A stretch of 64,000 nucleotides of DNA, taken from Ferrovibrio sp046297595 (lineage in GTDB: Bacteria > Pseudomonadota > Alphaproteobacteria > Ferrovibrionales > Ferrovibrionaceae). Positions 7,456 through 16,212 of this stretch are shown here, piece by piece. The number at the start of each line of letters is the position of its first letter. The first letter of the stretch is position 1. The stretch lies in NCBI RefSeq assembly GCF_046297595.1, contig NZ_JBKBHT010000002.1:124001-188000 (forward strand), read 5' to 3'. The position numbers and the translations under genes are program-made. The notes below the pieces were generated by a model, which had not been told where the DNA came from, searched no databases, and saw only the letters and a list, made by a program, of their open reading frames with translations.

Positions 7456-8508
7456 TCAGTTGCGCGGAATGGCCTGCAGGTCGTTCCAGCGGCCGACGCG
7501 CTTCACATAGGCGGTCAGCGACTTGTAGGCCTCGGCGAACAACGCGTCCTTCTGCGCCTCTTCCTCCATCACCTCGATGGATGCCTTCTGCAGCGCGGCC
7601 AGCACTTCGTTGGGGAAGCGCTGCACCTTCACGCCGGCCGCCTCGATCTTTTCGATCGCGTCGACCTGGGCGTTGATCTGGTCGTAGGTGTTGAAGGTGA
7701 TGTTGGCGTAGCAGGCCTCGACCATCGCCTTCTGGTGCTTCTCGGGCAGCGACTTCCACACATTCATGTTGACGATGATCGTGTCCCAGCTGGCCGGCTG
7801 GTGCCAGCCCGGGAAGTAGTAATGTTTGGCGATCTTCTGCAGGCCCAGGCCGAGATCGAGCTGCGGCGCGGAGAATTCCGCCGCCTCGATGCGGCCGCGC
7901 TCCAGCGAGACGAAGATTTCGCCGGCCGGCACCAGCTGCACATTGGCGCCCAGCTTGGCCATCGCCTTGGCTCCTAAGCCGGCGATGCGCATGTTGAGAC
8001 CCTTGAGGTCGGCGACCGTCTTGATCTCCTTGTTGAACCAGCCGCCGGCCTCGGGCACGACGAGGTGGCAGGGGATGATCTTCACGTTATGCGGATCATA
8101 GGCCTTCTGGATGATCTCCAGACCGCCGCCCTGGAACATCCAGCCCAGGAACAGCTCGGGGTTCGGGCCAAACGGCATCGAGCCGACCAGGTTGGCGACC
8201 GGGATTTTGCCCGCCCAGTAGCCGACCCAGTCGAAGCCCATCGGGATCGAGCCGTTGGAAACCGCGCCGAACACCTCGAACGGCGGCACGAATTCGCCAG
8301 CGCCGTGTACCTTGATCTTGACCTCGTTGTTGGTCATCAGGGCGACGCGCTCGGCCCATTTCACCGGGCTGGGGCCGATCGACGGCACCTGCAAGCCGAA
8401 CACGCTCTGCAGGTCGAAGCTCTTGGCCTGGGCCAACGCCGCCTGCGGCGCGGCAAGGCCGAGGCCCAGCGCGGCGACGGTGGCCGCCTTGAGAATAAGC
8501 TGACGCAT
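7456..8508 (-). CDS. dctP: TRAP transporter substrate-binding protein, 2-oxo-acid (TakP) type
   Basis: 350 residues. The ATG at 8508 follows GAGGGAGGGATC and starts a signal peptide (MRQLILKAATVAALGLGLAA with cleavage near ALA-QA). The mature protein has the DctP fold markers ADLKGLNMRIAGLGAKAMAK (conserved ligand-binding Arg) and GEIFVSLERGRIEAAEFSAP, followed by YYFPGWHQPA. The last two segments resemble TakP/FcbT-type proteins that bind 2-oxo acids or aromatic acids. Exact ligand is inference. It is the promoter-proximal gene of the TRAP operon, transcribed away from the SDR gene. Confidence 0.9.
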   Translation of the reverse strand: MRQLILKAATVAALGLGLAAPQAALAQAKSFDLQSVFGLQVPSIGPSPVKWAERVALMTNNEVKIKVHGAGEFVPPFEVFGAVSNGSIPMGFDWVGYWAGKIPVANLVGSMPFGPNPELFLGWMFQGGGLEIIQKAYDPHNVKIIPCHLVVPEAGGWFNKEIKTVADLKGLNMRIAGLGAKAMAKLGANVQLVPAGEIFVSLERGRIEAAEFSAPQLDLGLGLQKIAKHYYFPGWHQPASWDTIIVNMNVWKSLPEKHQKAMVEACYANITFNTYDQINAQVDAIEKIEAAGVKVQRFPNEVLAALQKASIEVMEEEAQKDALFAEAYKSLTAYVKRVGRWNDLQAIPRN

Positions 8509-8617
8509 GATCCCTCCCTCGGGGTTTTGCAAACCGACCGAATACCCGTCCTGGCACGAACCGGACGGGGCGTTTCCTCCAATGATCGCGCTGCAGCCGG
8601 CCGTGAAAACGGATCGC

Positions 8618-8646
8618 TTGCATTCGCGTCGAGTCGACTATATGAA
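8618..8646 (+). promoter_or_regulatory. Candidate promoter of the SDR operon
   Basis: TTGCAT at 8618-8623 and TATGAA at 8641-8646 with a 17-base spacer fit a housekeeping-type promoter reading to the SDR gene at 8691. It overlaps the opposite-strand promoter of the TRAP operon, so one regulator could control both. Prediction only. Confidence 0.35.
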
Positions 8647-8665
8647 ATAACGAATAAGTTCGCAA
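8637..8665 (-). promoter_or_regulatory. Candidate promoter of the TRAP operon
   Basis: On the minus strand, TTGCGA (8665-8660) and TATAGT (8642-8637) are 17 bases apart, a good housekeeping-type promoter facing dctP. Its -35 lies inside the inverted repeat at 8661-8678. Prediction only. Confidence 0.4.
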
Positions 8666-8678
8666 TACACGAATTGCG
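8661..8678. promoter_or_regulatory. Inverted repeat, candidate IclR operator
   Basis: CGCAAT and ATTGCG arms are separated by 6 bases in the divergent control region between the TRAP and SDR operons. The site overlaps the TRAP -35 and lies just before the SDR Shine-Dalgarno. IclR-family proteins bind short palindromes of this kind, and an IclR gene ends the SDR operon. Confidence 0.4.
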
Positions 8679-8690
8679 GGAGGAAGCCGG

Positions 8691-9452
8691 ATGGAAAAGC
8701 CTGTACTGGCTGGCGAAGTTGCCGTCGTCACCGGCGCGGCCCAGGGCAATGGCCGCGCCATCGCGCTGGGTCTGGCCAAAGCCGGGGCGGCGGTGGCCGT
8801 GGCCGATATCAACGGGGCCGGCGCCCAGGCCGTGGCGGCCGAGATCATTACCGGCGGCGGCAAGGCCTTCGGTGCCGCGCTGGATGTGAGCGATGCAAAA
8901 GCCTGCACCGCCTTTGCCGCCGGCGTTGAGAGCGCTTTGGGCGCGGCGTGCAGCGTGCTGGTCAACAATGCCGGCATCATCCGCCGGGTGGCCATCGACG
9001 ATCCCGATTACGACCGGCACTGGCTGGAGACGCTGACCGTCAACGTCACCGGCATGAAGAACGTGACGCGCGCCCTGCTGCCGCAGCTGCGGAAAACCAA
9101 AGGCCGCATCGTCAATCTCGGTTCAATCAACTCCTTCGCCACCGGGCCGCGCGCCACCACCTACACCGCCAGCAAGGGAGCGGTGCTGCAATTCACCCGC
9201 GCGCTCGCCGCTGAACTGGCGCCGGAAGGCATCCGCGTGAACGGCATCGCGCCCGGCGTGATCGATACGCCGATGACGGAAGCCACGCGCGCTGACCCGG
9301 CAGCCATCGGGCGCTTTATGGCGCATACGCCGATGGGCCGCACCGGCAAACCGGAAGAACTGATCGGCCCGGTGCTGTTCCTGGCCTCCGACATGTCGAG
9401 TTACGTCACCGGCGCGATGCTGCCGGTGGATGGCGGCTATCTGACGGTTTGA
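8691..9452 (+). CDS. SDR family NAD(P)-dependent oxidoreductase
   Basis: Classical short-chain dehydrogenase/reductase of 253 residues, the usual length. Cofactor motif TGAAQGNG at residues 15-22; structural NNAG; catalytic Ser in LGSINS; catalytic Tyr and Lys in TYTASKG; C-terminal DGGYL. An Asp after the second strand (VADINGAG) favours NAD(H). A GGGAGG site precedes the ATG. It is the first gene of a three-gene unit with a flavin dehydrogenase and an IclR regulator and probably oxidises an alcohol or reduces a ketone in that pathway. Confidence 0.92.
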   Translation: MEKPVLAGEVAVVTGAAQGNGRAIALGLAKAGAAVAVADINGAGAQAVAAEIITGGGKAFGAALDVSDAKACTAFAAGVESALGAACSVLVNNAGIIRRVAIDDPDYDRHWLETLTVNVTGMKNVTRALLPQLRKTKGRIVNLGSINSFATGPRATTYTASKGAVLQFTRALAAELAPEGIRVNGIAPGVIDTPMTEATRADPAAIGRFMAHTPMGRTGKPEELIGPVLFLASDMSSYVTGAMLPVDGGYLTV

Positions 9453-9466
9453 GTGGAGCGATGACG

Positions 9467-11164
9467 ATGAAGACCCATGATTGCGACCTTCTGGTGGTGG
9501 GCTCGGGCGCCGGCGGCATGGCCGCCGCGGTGACGGCGAAGCTGCATGGCCTGGATGTGCTGGTGGTGGAGAAAGAATCCGTCTATGGCGGCACCACGGC
9601 GCGCTCGGGCGGCTGGCTGTGGGTGCCGGCCAATCCGCTGGCGGCGCGCGAAGGCATAAAGGACAGCAAGGAAGCCGCGCGCACCTACCTGCAGCATGAG
9701 GCCGGCAATCATTTCGATGCCGAACGTGTCGATGCCTTTCTGGAGAACGGCCCGCGCATGGTCGATTTCTTCGAGAGCAGAACGGCCGTGAAATTCGTGC
9801 TCGGGCCGCAGTTTTCCGATTATCACCCCGACGCGCCAGGCGCCCTGGCCGGCGGCCGCTCGATCTGCGCCGAGCCTTTTGATGGCAACGAACTGGGCGA
9901 CAAGATCAAGACCCTGCGCCCACCGCTGAAAGAGATCACCTTCGTCGGCATGATGATCGGTTCGGGCAAGGAATTGCTGCATTTCTTCAACGTCACCCGT
10001 AGCGTGGTCTCGGCCGCCTATGTGGCGAAGCTGCTGGTGAAATACCTGCGCGACGTGGCCGTGCATGGCCGCGCCATGCGGTTGACCAACGGCAATGCAT
10101 TGGCCGGCCGTTTGGCGAAATCAGCCTTCGATCTGGGCATTCCGTTGTGGCTGGAGGCACCGGCGCAGGAATTGCTGCGCGATAGCGCGGCCGTGACCGG
10201 CGCGGTGATAGGTACCAAGGACGGCCCGGTGCGGGTGAACGCGCGCAAGGGCGTGGTGCTGGCCACCGGCGGCTTCCCGCATGATATCGAGCGCCGCAAA
10301 CAGCTTTATCCCCATGCGCCGACCGGCCAGGAGCATTGGTCGCCGACCCCGAGCAGCAATACCGGCGACGGCATCAAGCTGGCGCGGCCGCTGGGCGCAC
10401 ATACCGCGGACGAACTGCCCAATGCCGCCGCCTGGGTGCCGGTCAGCCGCGTGCCGTGGAATGACGGCAGCTTCGGCACCTTCCCGCATTTCATCGACCG
10501 CGCCAAACCCGGCGTGATCGCCGTGACACGCAGCGGCAAGCGTTTCGTGAACGAAGGCAACTGCTATCACGATTTCTGCCAGGCGCTGGTGAAGGCCAGC
10601 AAAGGCCTGGACGGTGAAATATGCGCCTGGCTGGTCTGCGACCATCCCACTTTGCGGCGGTACGGCCTGGGCCATGTGAAGCCTTTCCCGGTGCCGATCG
10701 CGCATCAGCTGAAGAACGGTTACCTCAAGCGCGGCCGCACGCTGTCGGAACTCGCGGAAGCCTGCGGCATCGACCCGCAGGCCTTTGGCCAGACCGTGGC
10801 GGAATACAACAGGCACGCGATGCGCGGCGAGGATCCGGAATTCCACAAAGGCAGCACGGCTTATAACCGCTACCTCGGCGACCCGACCGTGAAGCCCAAT
10901 CCCTGCATCGCCCCGGTGCAGACCGGGCCGTTCTACGCCGTGCAGGTGGTGATCGGCGACCTGGGCAGCTTCGCCGGCCTGAAGACCGATGCGCAGGCCC
11001 GCGTGCTGGGCGAAAACGGCCAGCCGGTGCCCGGCCTGTATGCGGCGGGCAACGACATGGCCAGCATCATGGGCGGCAATTATCCCGGCGGCGGCATCAC
11101 CCTGGGCCCGGCCATGACCTTTGGCTATGTCGCCGCGCGCCATGCGGCCGGCATCGCTGCGTGA
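9467..11164 (+). CDS. FAD-dependent oxidoreductase, 3-ketosteroid dehydrogenase / fumarate reductase flavoprotein family
   Basis: 565 residues. Rossmann motif VVGSGAGGMAAAVTA near the N-terminus, Glu-containing VVEKESVYGGTTARSGGWLW, and C-terminal NYPGGGITLGPAMTFGY, which matches the ketosteroid delta-1-dehydrogenase group. The family abstracts hydrogen next to a carbonyl or reduces such double bonds; the real substrate is unknown and need not be a steroid. The ATG at 9467 is chosen because GGAG ends 8 bases upstream; an ATG two codons earlier is too close. Its start is 14 bases after the SDR stop, so they are co-transcribed. Confidence 0.88.
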   Translation: MKTHDCDLLVVGSGAGGMAAAVTAKLHGLDVLVVEKESVYGGTTARSGGWLWVPANPLAAREGIKDSKEAARTYLQHEAGNHFDAERVDAFLENGPRMVDFFESRTAVKFVLGPQFSDYHPDAPGALAGGRSICAEPFDGNELGDKIKTLRPPLKEITFVGMMIGSGKELLHFFNVTRSVVSAAYVAKLLVKYLRDVAVHGRAMRLTNGNALAGRLAKSAFDLGIPLWLEAPAQELLRDSAAVTGAVIGTKDGPVRVNARKGVVLATGGFPHDIERRKQLYPHAPTGQEHWSPTPSSNTGDGIKLARPLGAHTADELPNAAAWVPVSRVPWNDGSFGTFPHFIDRAKPGVIAVTRSGKRFVNEGNCYHDFCQALVKASKGLDGEICAWLVCDHPTLRRYGLGHVKPFPVPIAHQLKNGYLKRGRTLSELAEACGIDPQAFGQTVAEYNRHAMRGEDPEFHKGSTAYNRYLGDPTVKPNPCIAPVQTGPFYAVQVVIGDLGSFAGLKTDAQARVLGENGQPVPGLYAAGNDMASIMGGNYPGGGITLGPAMTFGYVAARHAAGIAA

Positions 11165-11195
11165 CACAACCCGCGCCGGCGGTTATGCAATAGGC

Positions 11196-12041
11196 ATGGG
11201 GGACAACAAGATCGATCCGGCTTCGGCCATTCCGCTTTATGGCGGCGAGGACAGCGATGCGGCGCCGCTGAAGGGCCGCGGCGTGCAGTCGGTGGAAATC
11301 GGCGGCCGGCTGCTGGGCATCCTGGCGCAGCAGGGCCAGCCGATGATGCTGCGCGACCTGGCAAACCAAGCCGAACTGACCCCCGGCCAGGCCCATGCCT
11401 ACATGACCAGCCTGCGCAAGCTGGAGATGGTGGAACAGGAGGCCGGCTCCGGCCGTTATCGCCTCGGACCCTTCGCGCTGCAGCTCGGACTGGCGCGTCT
11501 GCGCGGCAGCGATCCCTATCGTTTGGCCGCCGAACAGGTGGCCGAGCTGGCCGAGAGACTGAACCTGATGGTGGCGATCACGGTCTGGGGCACCCATGGC
11601 CCGACCATCGTGCTGGTGCAGGAATCGTCGAACTACATCCACGCCAATGTTCGCCCCGGCGGCATGTTCACCGTGACCGGGACGGCGACCGGCAAGATCT
11701 TCGCCGCCTGGCTGCCGACCAAGCTGGTCGAGCCGGTGATCGAGGCCGAATTGCAGGCGGCGCAGAAGGGCTGGAGCGATGTGGGTGCGCTGGCCGGTGA
11801 TGCGCTGGCGCGCGAAGTGAACAAGGTGAAGCGCGACGGCATCGCCGCCACCACCGATCTGCCGGTGCCGGGCATCAGCGCGCTGAGCGCACCGGTCTTC
11901 AACCATAGCGGCCATCTGCAGCTGGCCATCACCGTGATCGGCCCGACGCGCAAGATCGATGTGGCTTTCAACGGCCCGCATGCCTCGGCGCTGCTGGCCT
12001 TCACGCGGCGACTGTCGGCGCAGCTCGGCTACAGCGCCTGA
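11196..12041 (+). CDS. IclR family transcriptional regulator
   Basis: 281 residues: an N-terminal winged helix (SVEIGGRLLGILAQQGQPMM, then LRDLANQAELTPGQAHAYMT) and a C-terminal IclR effector domain (TVWGTHGPTIVLVQESSNYI; PGGMFTVTGTATGKIFAAW; RDGIAATTDLPVPGISALSA). The effector domain usually binds a small pathway metabolite. The start at 11196 avoids overlapping the dehydrogenase gene, although its ribosome-binding site is weak. It is the last gene of the SDR/dehydrogenase unit and the best candidate to control both divergent operons. Confidence 0.88.
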   Translation: MGDNKIDPASAIPLYGGEDSDAAPLKGRGVQSVEIGGRLLGILAQQGQPMMLRDLANQAELTPGQAHAYMTSLRKLEMVEQEAGSGRYRLGPFALQLGLARLRGSDPYRLAAEQVAELAERLNLMVAITVWGTHGPTIVLVQESSNYIHANVRPGGMFTVTGTATGKIFAAWLPTKLVEPVIEAELQAAQKGWSDVGALAGDALAREVNKVKRDGIAATTDLPVPGISALSAPVFNHSGHLQLAITVIGPTRKIDVAFNGPHASALLAFTRRLSAQLGYSA

Positions 12042-12043
12042 GC

Positions 12044-12074
12044 AAAAAAATAGGCGGATGCCGAAGCATCCGCC
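12044..12074 (-). terminator. Rho-independent terminator of the DUF1328 gene
   Basis: Read on the minus strand: GGCGGATGC, loop TTCG, GCATCCGCC, then TATTTTTTT. The 9-bp stem with a UUCG tetraloop and T-run is an excellent terminator for the minus-strand DUF1328 gene, and its stem could also stall the IclR transcript on the plus strand. Confidence 0.85.
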
Positions 12075-12147
12075 GAGTTGGGGGGAAGGACTCAAGAGGA
12101 AACATAAACCGCGGCCTGCAAACCGCGGGTACTACGCACCGATGGCG

Positions 12148-12327
12148 TTATGCCATCGGCGGACGACGGCCGGTCACCAGATGGGCGATCAGGCTGACGA
12201 CAAAGACGGCCAGGAAAATGAAAAATAGAATCTGTGCGATGCTGGCCGAGGCAGCCGCAATGCCGCCGAAGCCAAACAGGCCAGCAATCAGGGCCAGCAC
12301 GAAAAAAACCAGTGCCCAATACAACAT
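12148..12327 (-). CDS. DUF1328 family small membrane protein
   Basis: 59 residues with two hydrophobic helices: MLYWALVFFVLALIAGLFGF, then GIAAASASIAQILFFIFLAV and FVVSLIAHLV. This is the complete DUF1328 (YtjA-like) pattern. An AAAGGAG site 8 bases before this ATG fixes the start. The gene stands alone with an EcfG-type promoter 40 bases upstream and a strong terminator downstream. Members are small inner-membrane proteins often induced by stress; the molecular role is unknown. Confidence 0.9.
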   Translation of the reverse strand: MLYWALVFFVLALIAGLFGFGGIAAASASIAQILFFIFLAVFVVSLIAHLVTGRRPPMA

Positions 12328-12367
12328 GGTATTCACTCCTTTGCCGTTCTCGCGACGCTGAGAATGA

Positions 12368-12392
12368 AACGGTCCAGGTCGATCCTGGTTCC
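12368..12392 (-). promoter_or_regulatory. EcfG (general stress sigma) promoter of the DUF1328 gene
   Basis: On the minus strand, GGAAC (12392-12388), a 16-base spacer, then CGTT (12371-12368), the EcfG consensus. The -10 is about 40 bases before the start codon, an appropriate leader length, and the gene type fits the general stress regulon of alphaproteobacteria. Confidence 0.65.
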
Positions 12393-12517
12393 GGCCCGGG
12401 TTCGGCCGACAGAGTGAAAGTCTTAGGAAAATGCGGTGGCAATCGGGGCGGAATGTGGCGATTCCGCGACGACTTCACACCATGAACGGGTAAAGCGAGG
12501 AGAGGTAAACGCTCGCG

Positions 12518-13489
12518 TCAGCCGTGGAGGATGGTTTCCACCATGCGCTGCACCTCGGCTGCCTCGGACAGCGTGGCGAGATCCTGCGCCGCGCCGCGGG
12601 TGAGCGCCGCGACCTTGTCGAGCTGGCGCTTGAGCACCAGCGGCCGCATCTTCTCGTTGGGCAAAGCATCGGGTGCTTCGCGCCACTCGCCATCGACCAG
12701 TTGTTCGGCGATCGACCAGTCGCGCAGGCGGATGCGGCCCTGCGGCCCGACGATTTCGAAAATATTGTGATCGGGTTTGTCGGTAATGCCGACGCCGCCC
12801 TTCAGCGTCACCGGCAGGTCGCCCGCGCGCAGGGTGGCTGTGATCGCGCGTTCGGATTTGCCGTCCTCGGGATAGGAGACGCTGTGGTCAAGCAGCGTCA
12901 GCGGGCCGAACAGGCGGCGGGCGAGGAACAGGAAATGCGAACCGACCTCGCGCGCGAAGCCGCCTTGGGCGCGGGCATCGAGCCAGCCCGCGGCATCCAC
13001 CTGCCATGGACGCGGCCAGGCGGCGAAGCCGATTTCGATCTCGATGCGCTCGACAGCACCGGTGACGCCCTGCTGCATCCATTGCCGCAGCTGGTCCACG
13101 GCAAAGGAGGAGGCGAAGGGGAAGTTGATGCCGCCGCGGCCGTTCTGCTTGGCCGCTTCCGCCACGAAGGCCTCGGCATCCGCCACATCGACGGCGAGCG
13201 GCTTCTCACAGAACACGGCTTTGGCCTGGGCGAAGGCGGCGCGGGCATACCCCAGATGCGAGGCCGGCGGCGAGGCGATGTAGAGGCAGTCGCAGGCTGC
13301 GATCACGGCTTCGGCAGACGCCAGCCGCGGCACCTGCGGCAGGTCATTGGCCAGGCGCTGCATGGCAGCGGCGGACGGATCCCACAGGCCGGCGACGGTG
13401 AGGATCGCCGGGTCGTGGTTGAGGGCGGCGCGCAGCAGGCGCTCGCCCATGATGCCATAACCGATGATGCCGAGGCGGGTGGAGGACAT
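12518..13489 (-). CDS. Gfo/Idh/MocA family oxidoreductase
   Basis: 323 residues. N-terminal NAD(P)-binding motif GIIGYGIMGERLLRAAL, then CDCLYIASPPASHLGYARAA and the conserved VFCEKPLAVDVADAEAF (the EKP motif with the catalytic-region lysine). The C-terminal alpha/beta domain includes GREVGSHFLFLARRLFGP-like sequence, with a conserved His. Family members oxidise or reduce sugar, inositol or sugar-acid hydroxyls. It is the last gene of the ugp-like ABC operon, 79 bases after the phosphodiesterase-like gene, and probably processes the imported sugar or its product. Confidence 0.88.
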   Translation of the reverse strand: MSSTRLGIIGYGIMGERLLRAALNHDPAILTVAGLWDPSAAAMQRLANDLPQVPRLASAEAVIAACDCLYIASPPASHLGYARAAFAQAKAVFCEKPLAVDVADAEAFVAEAAKQNGRGGINFPFASSFAVDQLRQWMQQGVTGAVERIEIEIGFAAWPRPWQVDAAGWLDARAQGGFAREVGSHFLFLARRLFGPLTLLDHSVSYPEDGKSERAITATLRAGDLPVTLKGGVGITDKPDHNIFEIVGPQGRIRLRDWSIAEQLVDGEWREAPDALPNEKMRPLVLKRQLDKVAALTRGAAQDLATLSEAAEVQRMVETILHG

Positions 13490-13568
13490 GACGCGGACTT
13501 TCGCAGCAAGACTAAAGGCGGCGCATTATATGCGCCGCCCGATCCGCGCGCGCAACCACCGCCCTAAC

Positions 13569-14411
13569 CTAATCGGTCAGCAGGAGGCGGATCGGCTGAT
13601 GGTCGGAGGCGGCGGTCTGGGTGTCGGTTTCCACCGATTTCAGCCGTGTGCGCAGGCCAGGCGTGACGAAAAAGAAATCGCGCGCATGCGGCCCCTGCGG
13701 CCATTGCGCGGCATCATGTATGCCGCAGGTGGGCGCATGGGGCAGCGTTCCGTGGAGCAGATGCCAGGCATCCTGCAGGCGGCCGGTACCATCGGACAGA
13801 TCAGCCTGCAGGGCGGCATAGTCAGGGTCGTTCGGTTCGAGATTGAAATCGCCGCACCAAACCAGATCCATGGCCGGCGGCAGCGGTGCATAGGTATGGC
13901 GTGCGGGTTGCGGCGGCATCTGCGCGTTGGCGAGCCATTCCGCGCTCAGGTCGCGGATGCGGCCGACCTGGGCATGGCGCTGGCCGGCGGCAAAATATTC
14001 CAGATGAGTAGTGGCGATGCGCAACGGCCCGGCGGCCGTGGCGGCCGTGACCGCCAGTACCACCCGGCGCATATGCCGCGTGGCGCCATCGGCCGGACGG
14101 GGCAGAAGATGCGATTCCGAATCCAGCAGCGGCAGGCGCGACAGGATCATGTTACCGAACCGTCGGCGCCTGCCATCATAGCGATCGACGCCCGGCGCAA
14201 AGACCGCCTGGTATTCGGCGAACATTCCGGCGATTTGCGCGGCCTGGTCGGCGCCGGCGCCATCCAGTTCGGCGAAGCCGTCAGCGACTTCCTGCAGGCA
14301 GATCACATCGGGCAGGCCGGCGGCCAGGATGTCGCGCCGGATGCGGCCGAGATCGACCACACCGTCGCAGCCTTTGCCATACTGGATATTCCAGCTCAGG
14401 ATCACAGTCAT
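13569..14411 (-). CDS. Endonuclease/exonuclease/phosphatase family protein
   Basis: 280 residues with the EEP (DNase I-like) fold: WNIQYGKG (Asn), ICLQEVADG (metal-binding Glu), ATTHLEYFAAGQRHAQ, WCGDFNLEPND (Asp and Asn) and C-terminal ASDHQPIRLLL (catalytic Asp-His). No signal peptide. The start at 14411 follows a GGAG site; the open frame continues upstream into the permease gene. The fold covers nucleases, sphingomyelinases and inositol or glycerol phosphodiesterases. Between an ABC importer and a Gfo/Idh enzyme, a phosphodiesterase acting on the imported compound is more likely than a nuclease, but this is inference. Confidence 0.82.
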   Translation of the reverse strand: MTVILSWNIQYGKGCDGVVDLGRIRRDILAAGLPDVICLQEVADGFAELDGAGADQAAQIAGMFAEYQAVFAPGVDRYDGRRRRFGNMILSRLPLLDSESHLLPRPADGATRHMRRVVLAVTAATAAGPLRIATTHLEYFAAGQRHAQVGRIRDLSAEWLANAQMPPQPARHTYAPLPPAMDLVWCGDFNLEPNDPDYAALQADLSDGTGRLQDAWHLLHGTLPHAPTCGIHDAAQWPQGPHARDFFFVTPGLRTRLKSVETDTQTAASDHQPIRLLLTD

Positions 14412-14422
14412 ATTGGACTCCG

Positions 14423-15286
14423 TCAACGGATGCCGGCGCGCATGAAACTCTGAACGAACTGGCGCTGGAACAGCAGGAAGGCAGCCAGCAACGGTGCCGA
14501 GGCCAACAACGTGGCGGCACAGATCACCGACCAGTCTATGCCCTGGTCGGTGCCGGCAAATACGGACAGGCCAACCGTGAGCGGGCGCGTCTCGACGCTG
14601 TTGGTGATGATCAGCGGCCACAGGAAGTTGTTCCAGTGATAGCTGACCGAGACCAGGCCATAGGCGAGATAGACCGGCCGCGCCAGCGGCACGTAGACCC
14701 GCCACAGGATGCCGAGCGTGCCGCAGCCCTCGATGCGGGCGGCATCTTCCAGTTCTTTCGGCACGGTCTTGAAGGCCTGGCGCAGCAGGAATATGCCGAA
14801 GGCGGAGGCGACATAGGGCAGAGCCATGCCCGCGACACTGTCGACCAGGCCGAGCTGGTGCATGCTGCGATAATTCTCTACCAGCAGCATGTCGGGCATC
14901 ATCATCAACTGCACCAGCACCAGGGCAAAGGCGATGCCGCGACCGCGGAAGGCAAAGCGCGCGAAGGCATAGGCCGCCAGCGTGCAGAGCAGGAACTGGC
15001 CGGCGAGGATCACACCGACCAGGATCGTGGTGTTGAGGATGTAGCGCAGGAAGGGCGCCGCCTGCCAGGCGGCGGCGAAATTATCCAGCGTCAGCGGCGC
15101 CAGCGGCACGAAGCGCGTGGAGAATTCAGCCGGGTGAAAGGCCGTCCAGACCGCATAGAGCAGCGGCAGCAGCCACAGGATGCCCAGCAGCCAGGCGGCA
15201 GCGGTGTTGAGGGTCCGGTCGAGGTGCAGCAAGGCGCGGGTGGGGCCTGGAATAGCGTTGGGAATGGCGGCAGGTATCGCGCTCAT
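14423..15286 (-). CDS. Carbohydrate ABC transporter permease, UgpE-like
   Basis: 287 residues with six hydrophobic helices and the binding-protein-dependent permease EAA loop (KELEDAARIEGCGTLGILWR, followed by VYVPLARP). The second-permease (MalG/UgpE) class is shown by the long N-terminal periplasmic segment (TAFHPAEFSTRFVPLAPLTL) and the ending FQRQFVQSFMRAGIR. Its start overlaps the end of the first permease gene by 4 bases (translational coupling). It forms the membrane channel with that partner; the ATPase gene heads the operon. Confidence 0.92.
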   Translation of the reverse strand: MSAIPAAIPNAIPGPTRALLHLDRTLNTAAAWLLGILWLLPLLYAVWTAFHPAEFSTRFVPLAPLTLDNFAAAWQAAPFLRYILNTTILVGVILAGQFLLCTLAAYAFARFAFRGRGIAFALVLVQLMMMPDMLLVENYRSMHQLGLVDSVAGMALPYVASAFGIFLLRQAFKTVPKELEDAARIEGCGTLGILWRVYVPLARPVYLAYGLVSVSYHWNNFLWPLIITNSVETRPLTVGLSVFAGTDQGIDWSVICAATLLASAPLLAAFLLFQRQFVQSFMRAGIR

Positions 15287-16158
15287 CGGTAATGGATCCG
15301 CCGTTCAAGCAGCAGGAACTGCAGCAGGGCCGCGCCGCCCAGCAGCAGCAGCAGCACCACGGTTAACGTCGCGGCATAACCCTGGTCCCAGAATTTGAAA
15401 CCGGTTTCGTAGATATAGAAGAGCAGCAGGGTGGACGCGTTGTCCGGCCCGCCGCGCGTCATCACCACCACATGGTCAACCACGCGGAAGGCATTGATCA
15501 CCGCATTGACCAGTACGAACAGCGTGGTCGGCATCAGCAACGGAAAGGTGATGCGACGGAAGACATGCCAGCGGCCGGCGCCCTCGATCTGCGCCGCCTC
15601 GGTCAGGTCGGGCGGAATCTGCTGCAGGGCCGCCAGATAGAATATCATGAAGAAGCCGGCTTCCTTCCAGACGCTGACCGCCATGAGACACCACAGCGCG
15701 GTCTCGCGGCTGCCCAGCCAGTTGAAGGCCGGCAGCCCGGCCAAGCCACGCAACTGGTCGAGCAGGCCGTAATCGGGTGTGTAAAAGAACAGCCAGATAT
15801 TGGCCACCGCGATCATCGGCAGGATGGTGGGTGTGAAATAGGCCAGCCGCAGCAGTCCGCGTCCGGCGATCCGGCCGTTGACCCACAAGGCCATGGCCAG
15901 GGCAATGACAATGGTGAGCGGAATGGTTGCCAAGGCAAACAGCAGGTTGTTCCACAGCGACATCCAGAAGACCGGGTCCGCCAGCATTGCGTCGTAGTTC
16001 TCCAGCCCGATGAAGCGCGCCGGCCGATTGCCGCGCGGCGTGCTGAAGAAACTGTGCCAGATGGTCGCCACCACCGGGTAATGGGTGAAGGCGACCAGCA
16101 GCACGGCAGCGGGCAGCAGCAGAAGCCAGCCCTGGATATGGATGCTGAAACGCGACAT
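15283..16158 (-). CDS. Carbohydrate ABC transporter permease, UgpA-like
   Basis: 291 residues with six hydrophobic helices. First-permease class (MalF/UgpA): N-terminal WLLLLPAAVLLVAFTHYPVV, RFIGLENYDAMLADPVFW, and the EAA loop DLTEAAQIEGAGRWHVFRRI followed by TFPLLMPT. It lies in the inner membrane as a heterodimer with the UgpE-like permease. It follows the binding-protein gene by 54 bases and overlaps the next permease gene by 4. Confidence 0.92.
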   Translation of the reverse strand: MSRFSIHIQGWLLLLPAAVLLVAFTHYPVVATIWHSFFSTPRGNRPARFIGLENYDAMLADPVFWMSLWNNLLFALATIPLTIVIALAMALWVNGRIAGRGLLRLAYFTPTILPMIAVANIWLFFYTPDYGLLDQLRGLAGLPAFNWLGSRETALWCLMAVSVWKEAGFFMIFYLAALQQIPPDLTEAAQIEGAGRWHVFRRITFPLLMPTTLFVLVNAVINAFRVVDHVVVMTRGGPDNASTLLLFYIYETGFKFWDQGYAATLTVVLLLLLGGAALLQFLLLERRIHYR

Positions 16159-16212
16159 GAACGGCGCCGGAAGGGAATGGGCGGAGCGGTGCGACCCGCC
16201 CCGCCCTTTGGG

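Noticed and set aside
9467..11164. Firm assignment as a steroid dehydrogenase
   Set aside because: Only family-level motifs are seen and no other steroid genes are nearby, so only the broader family is named.
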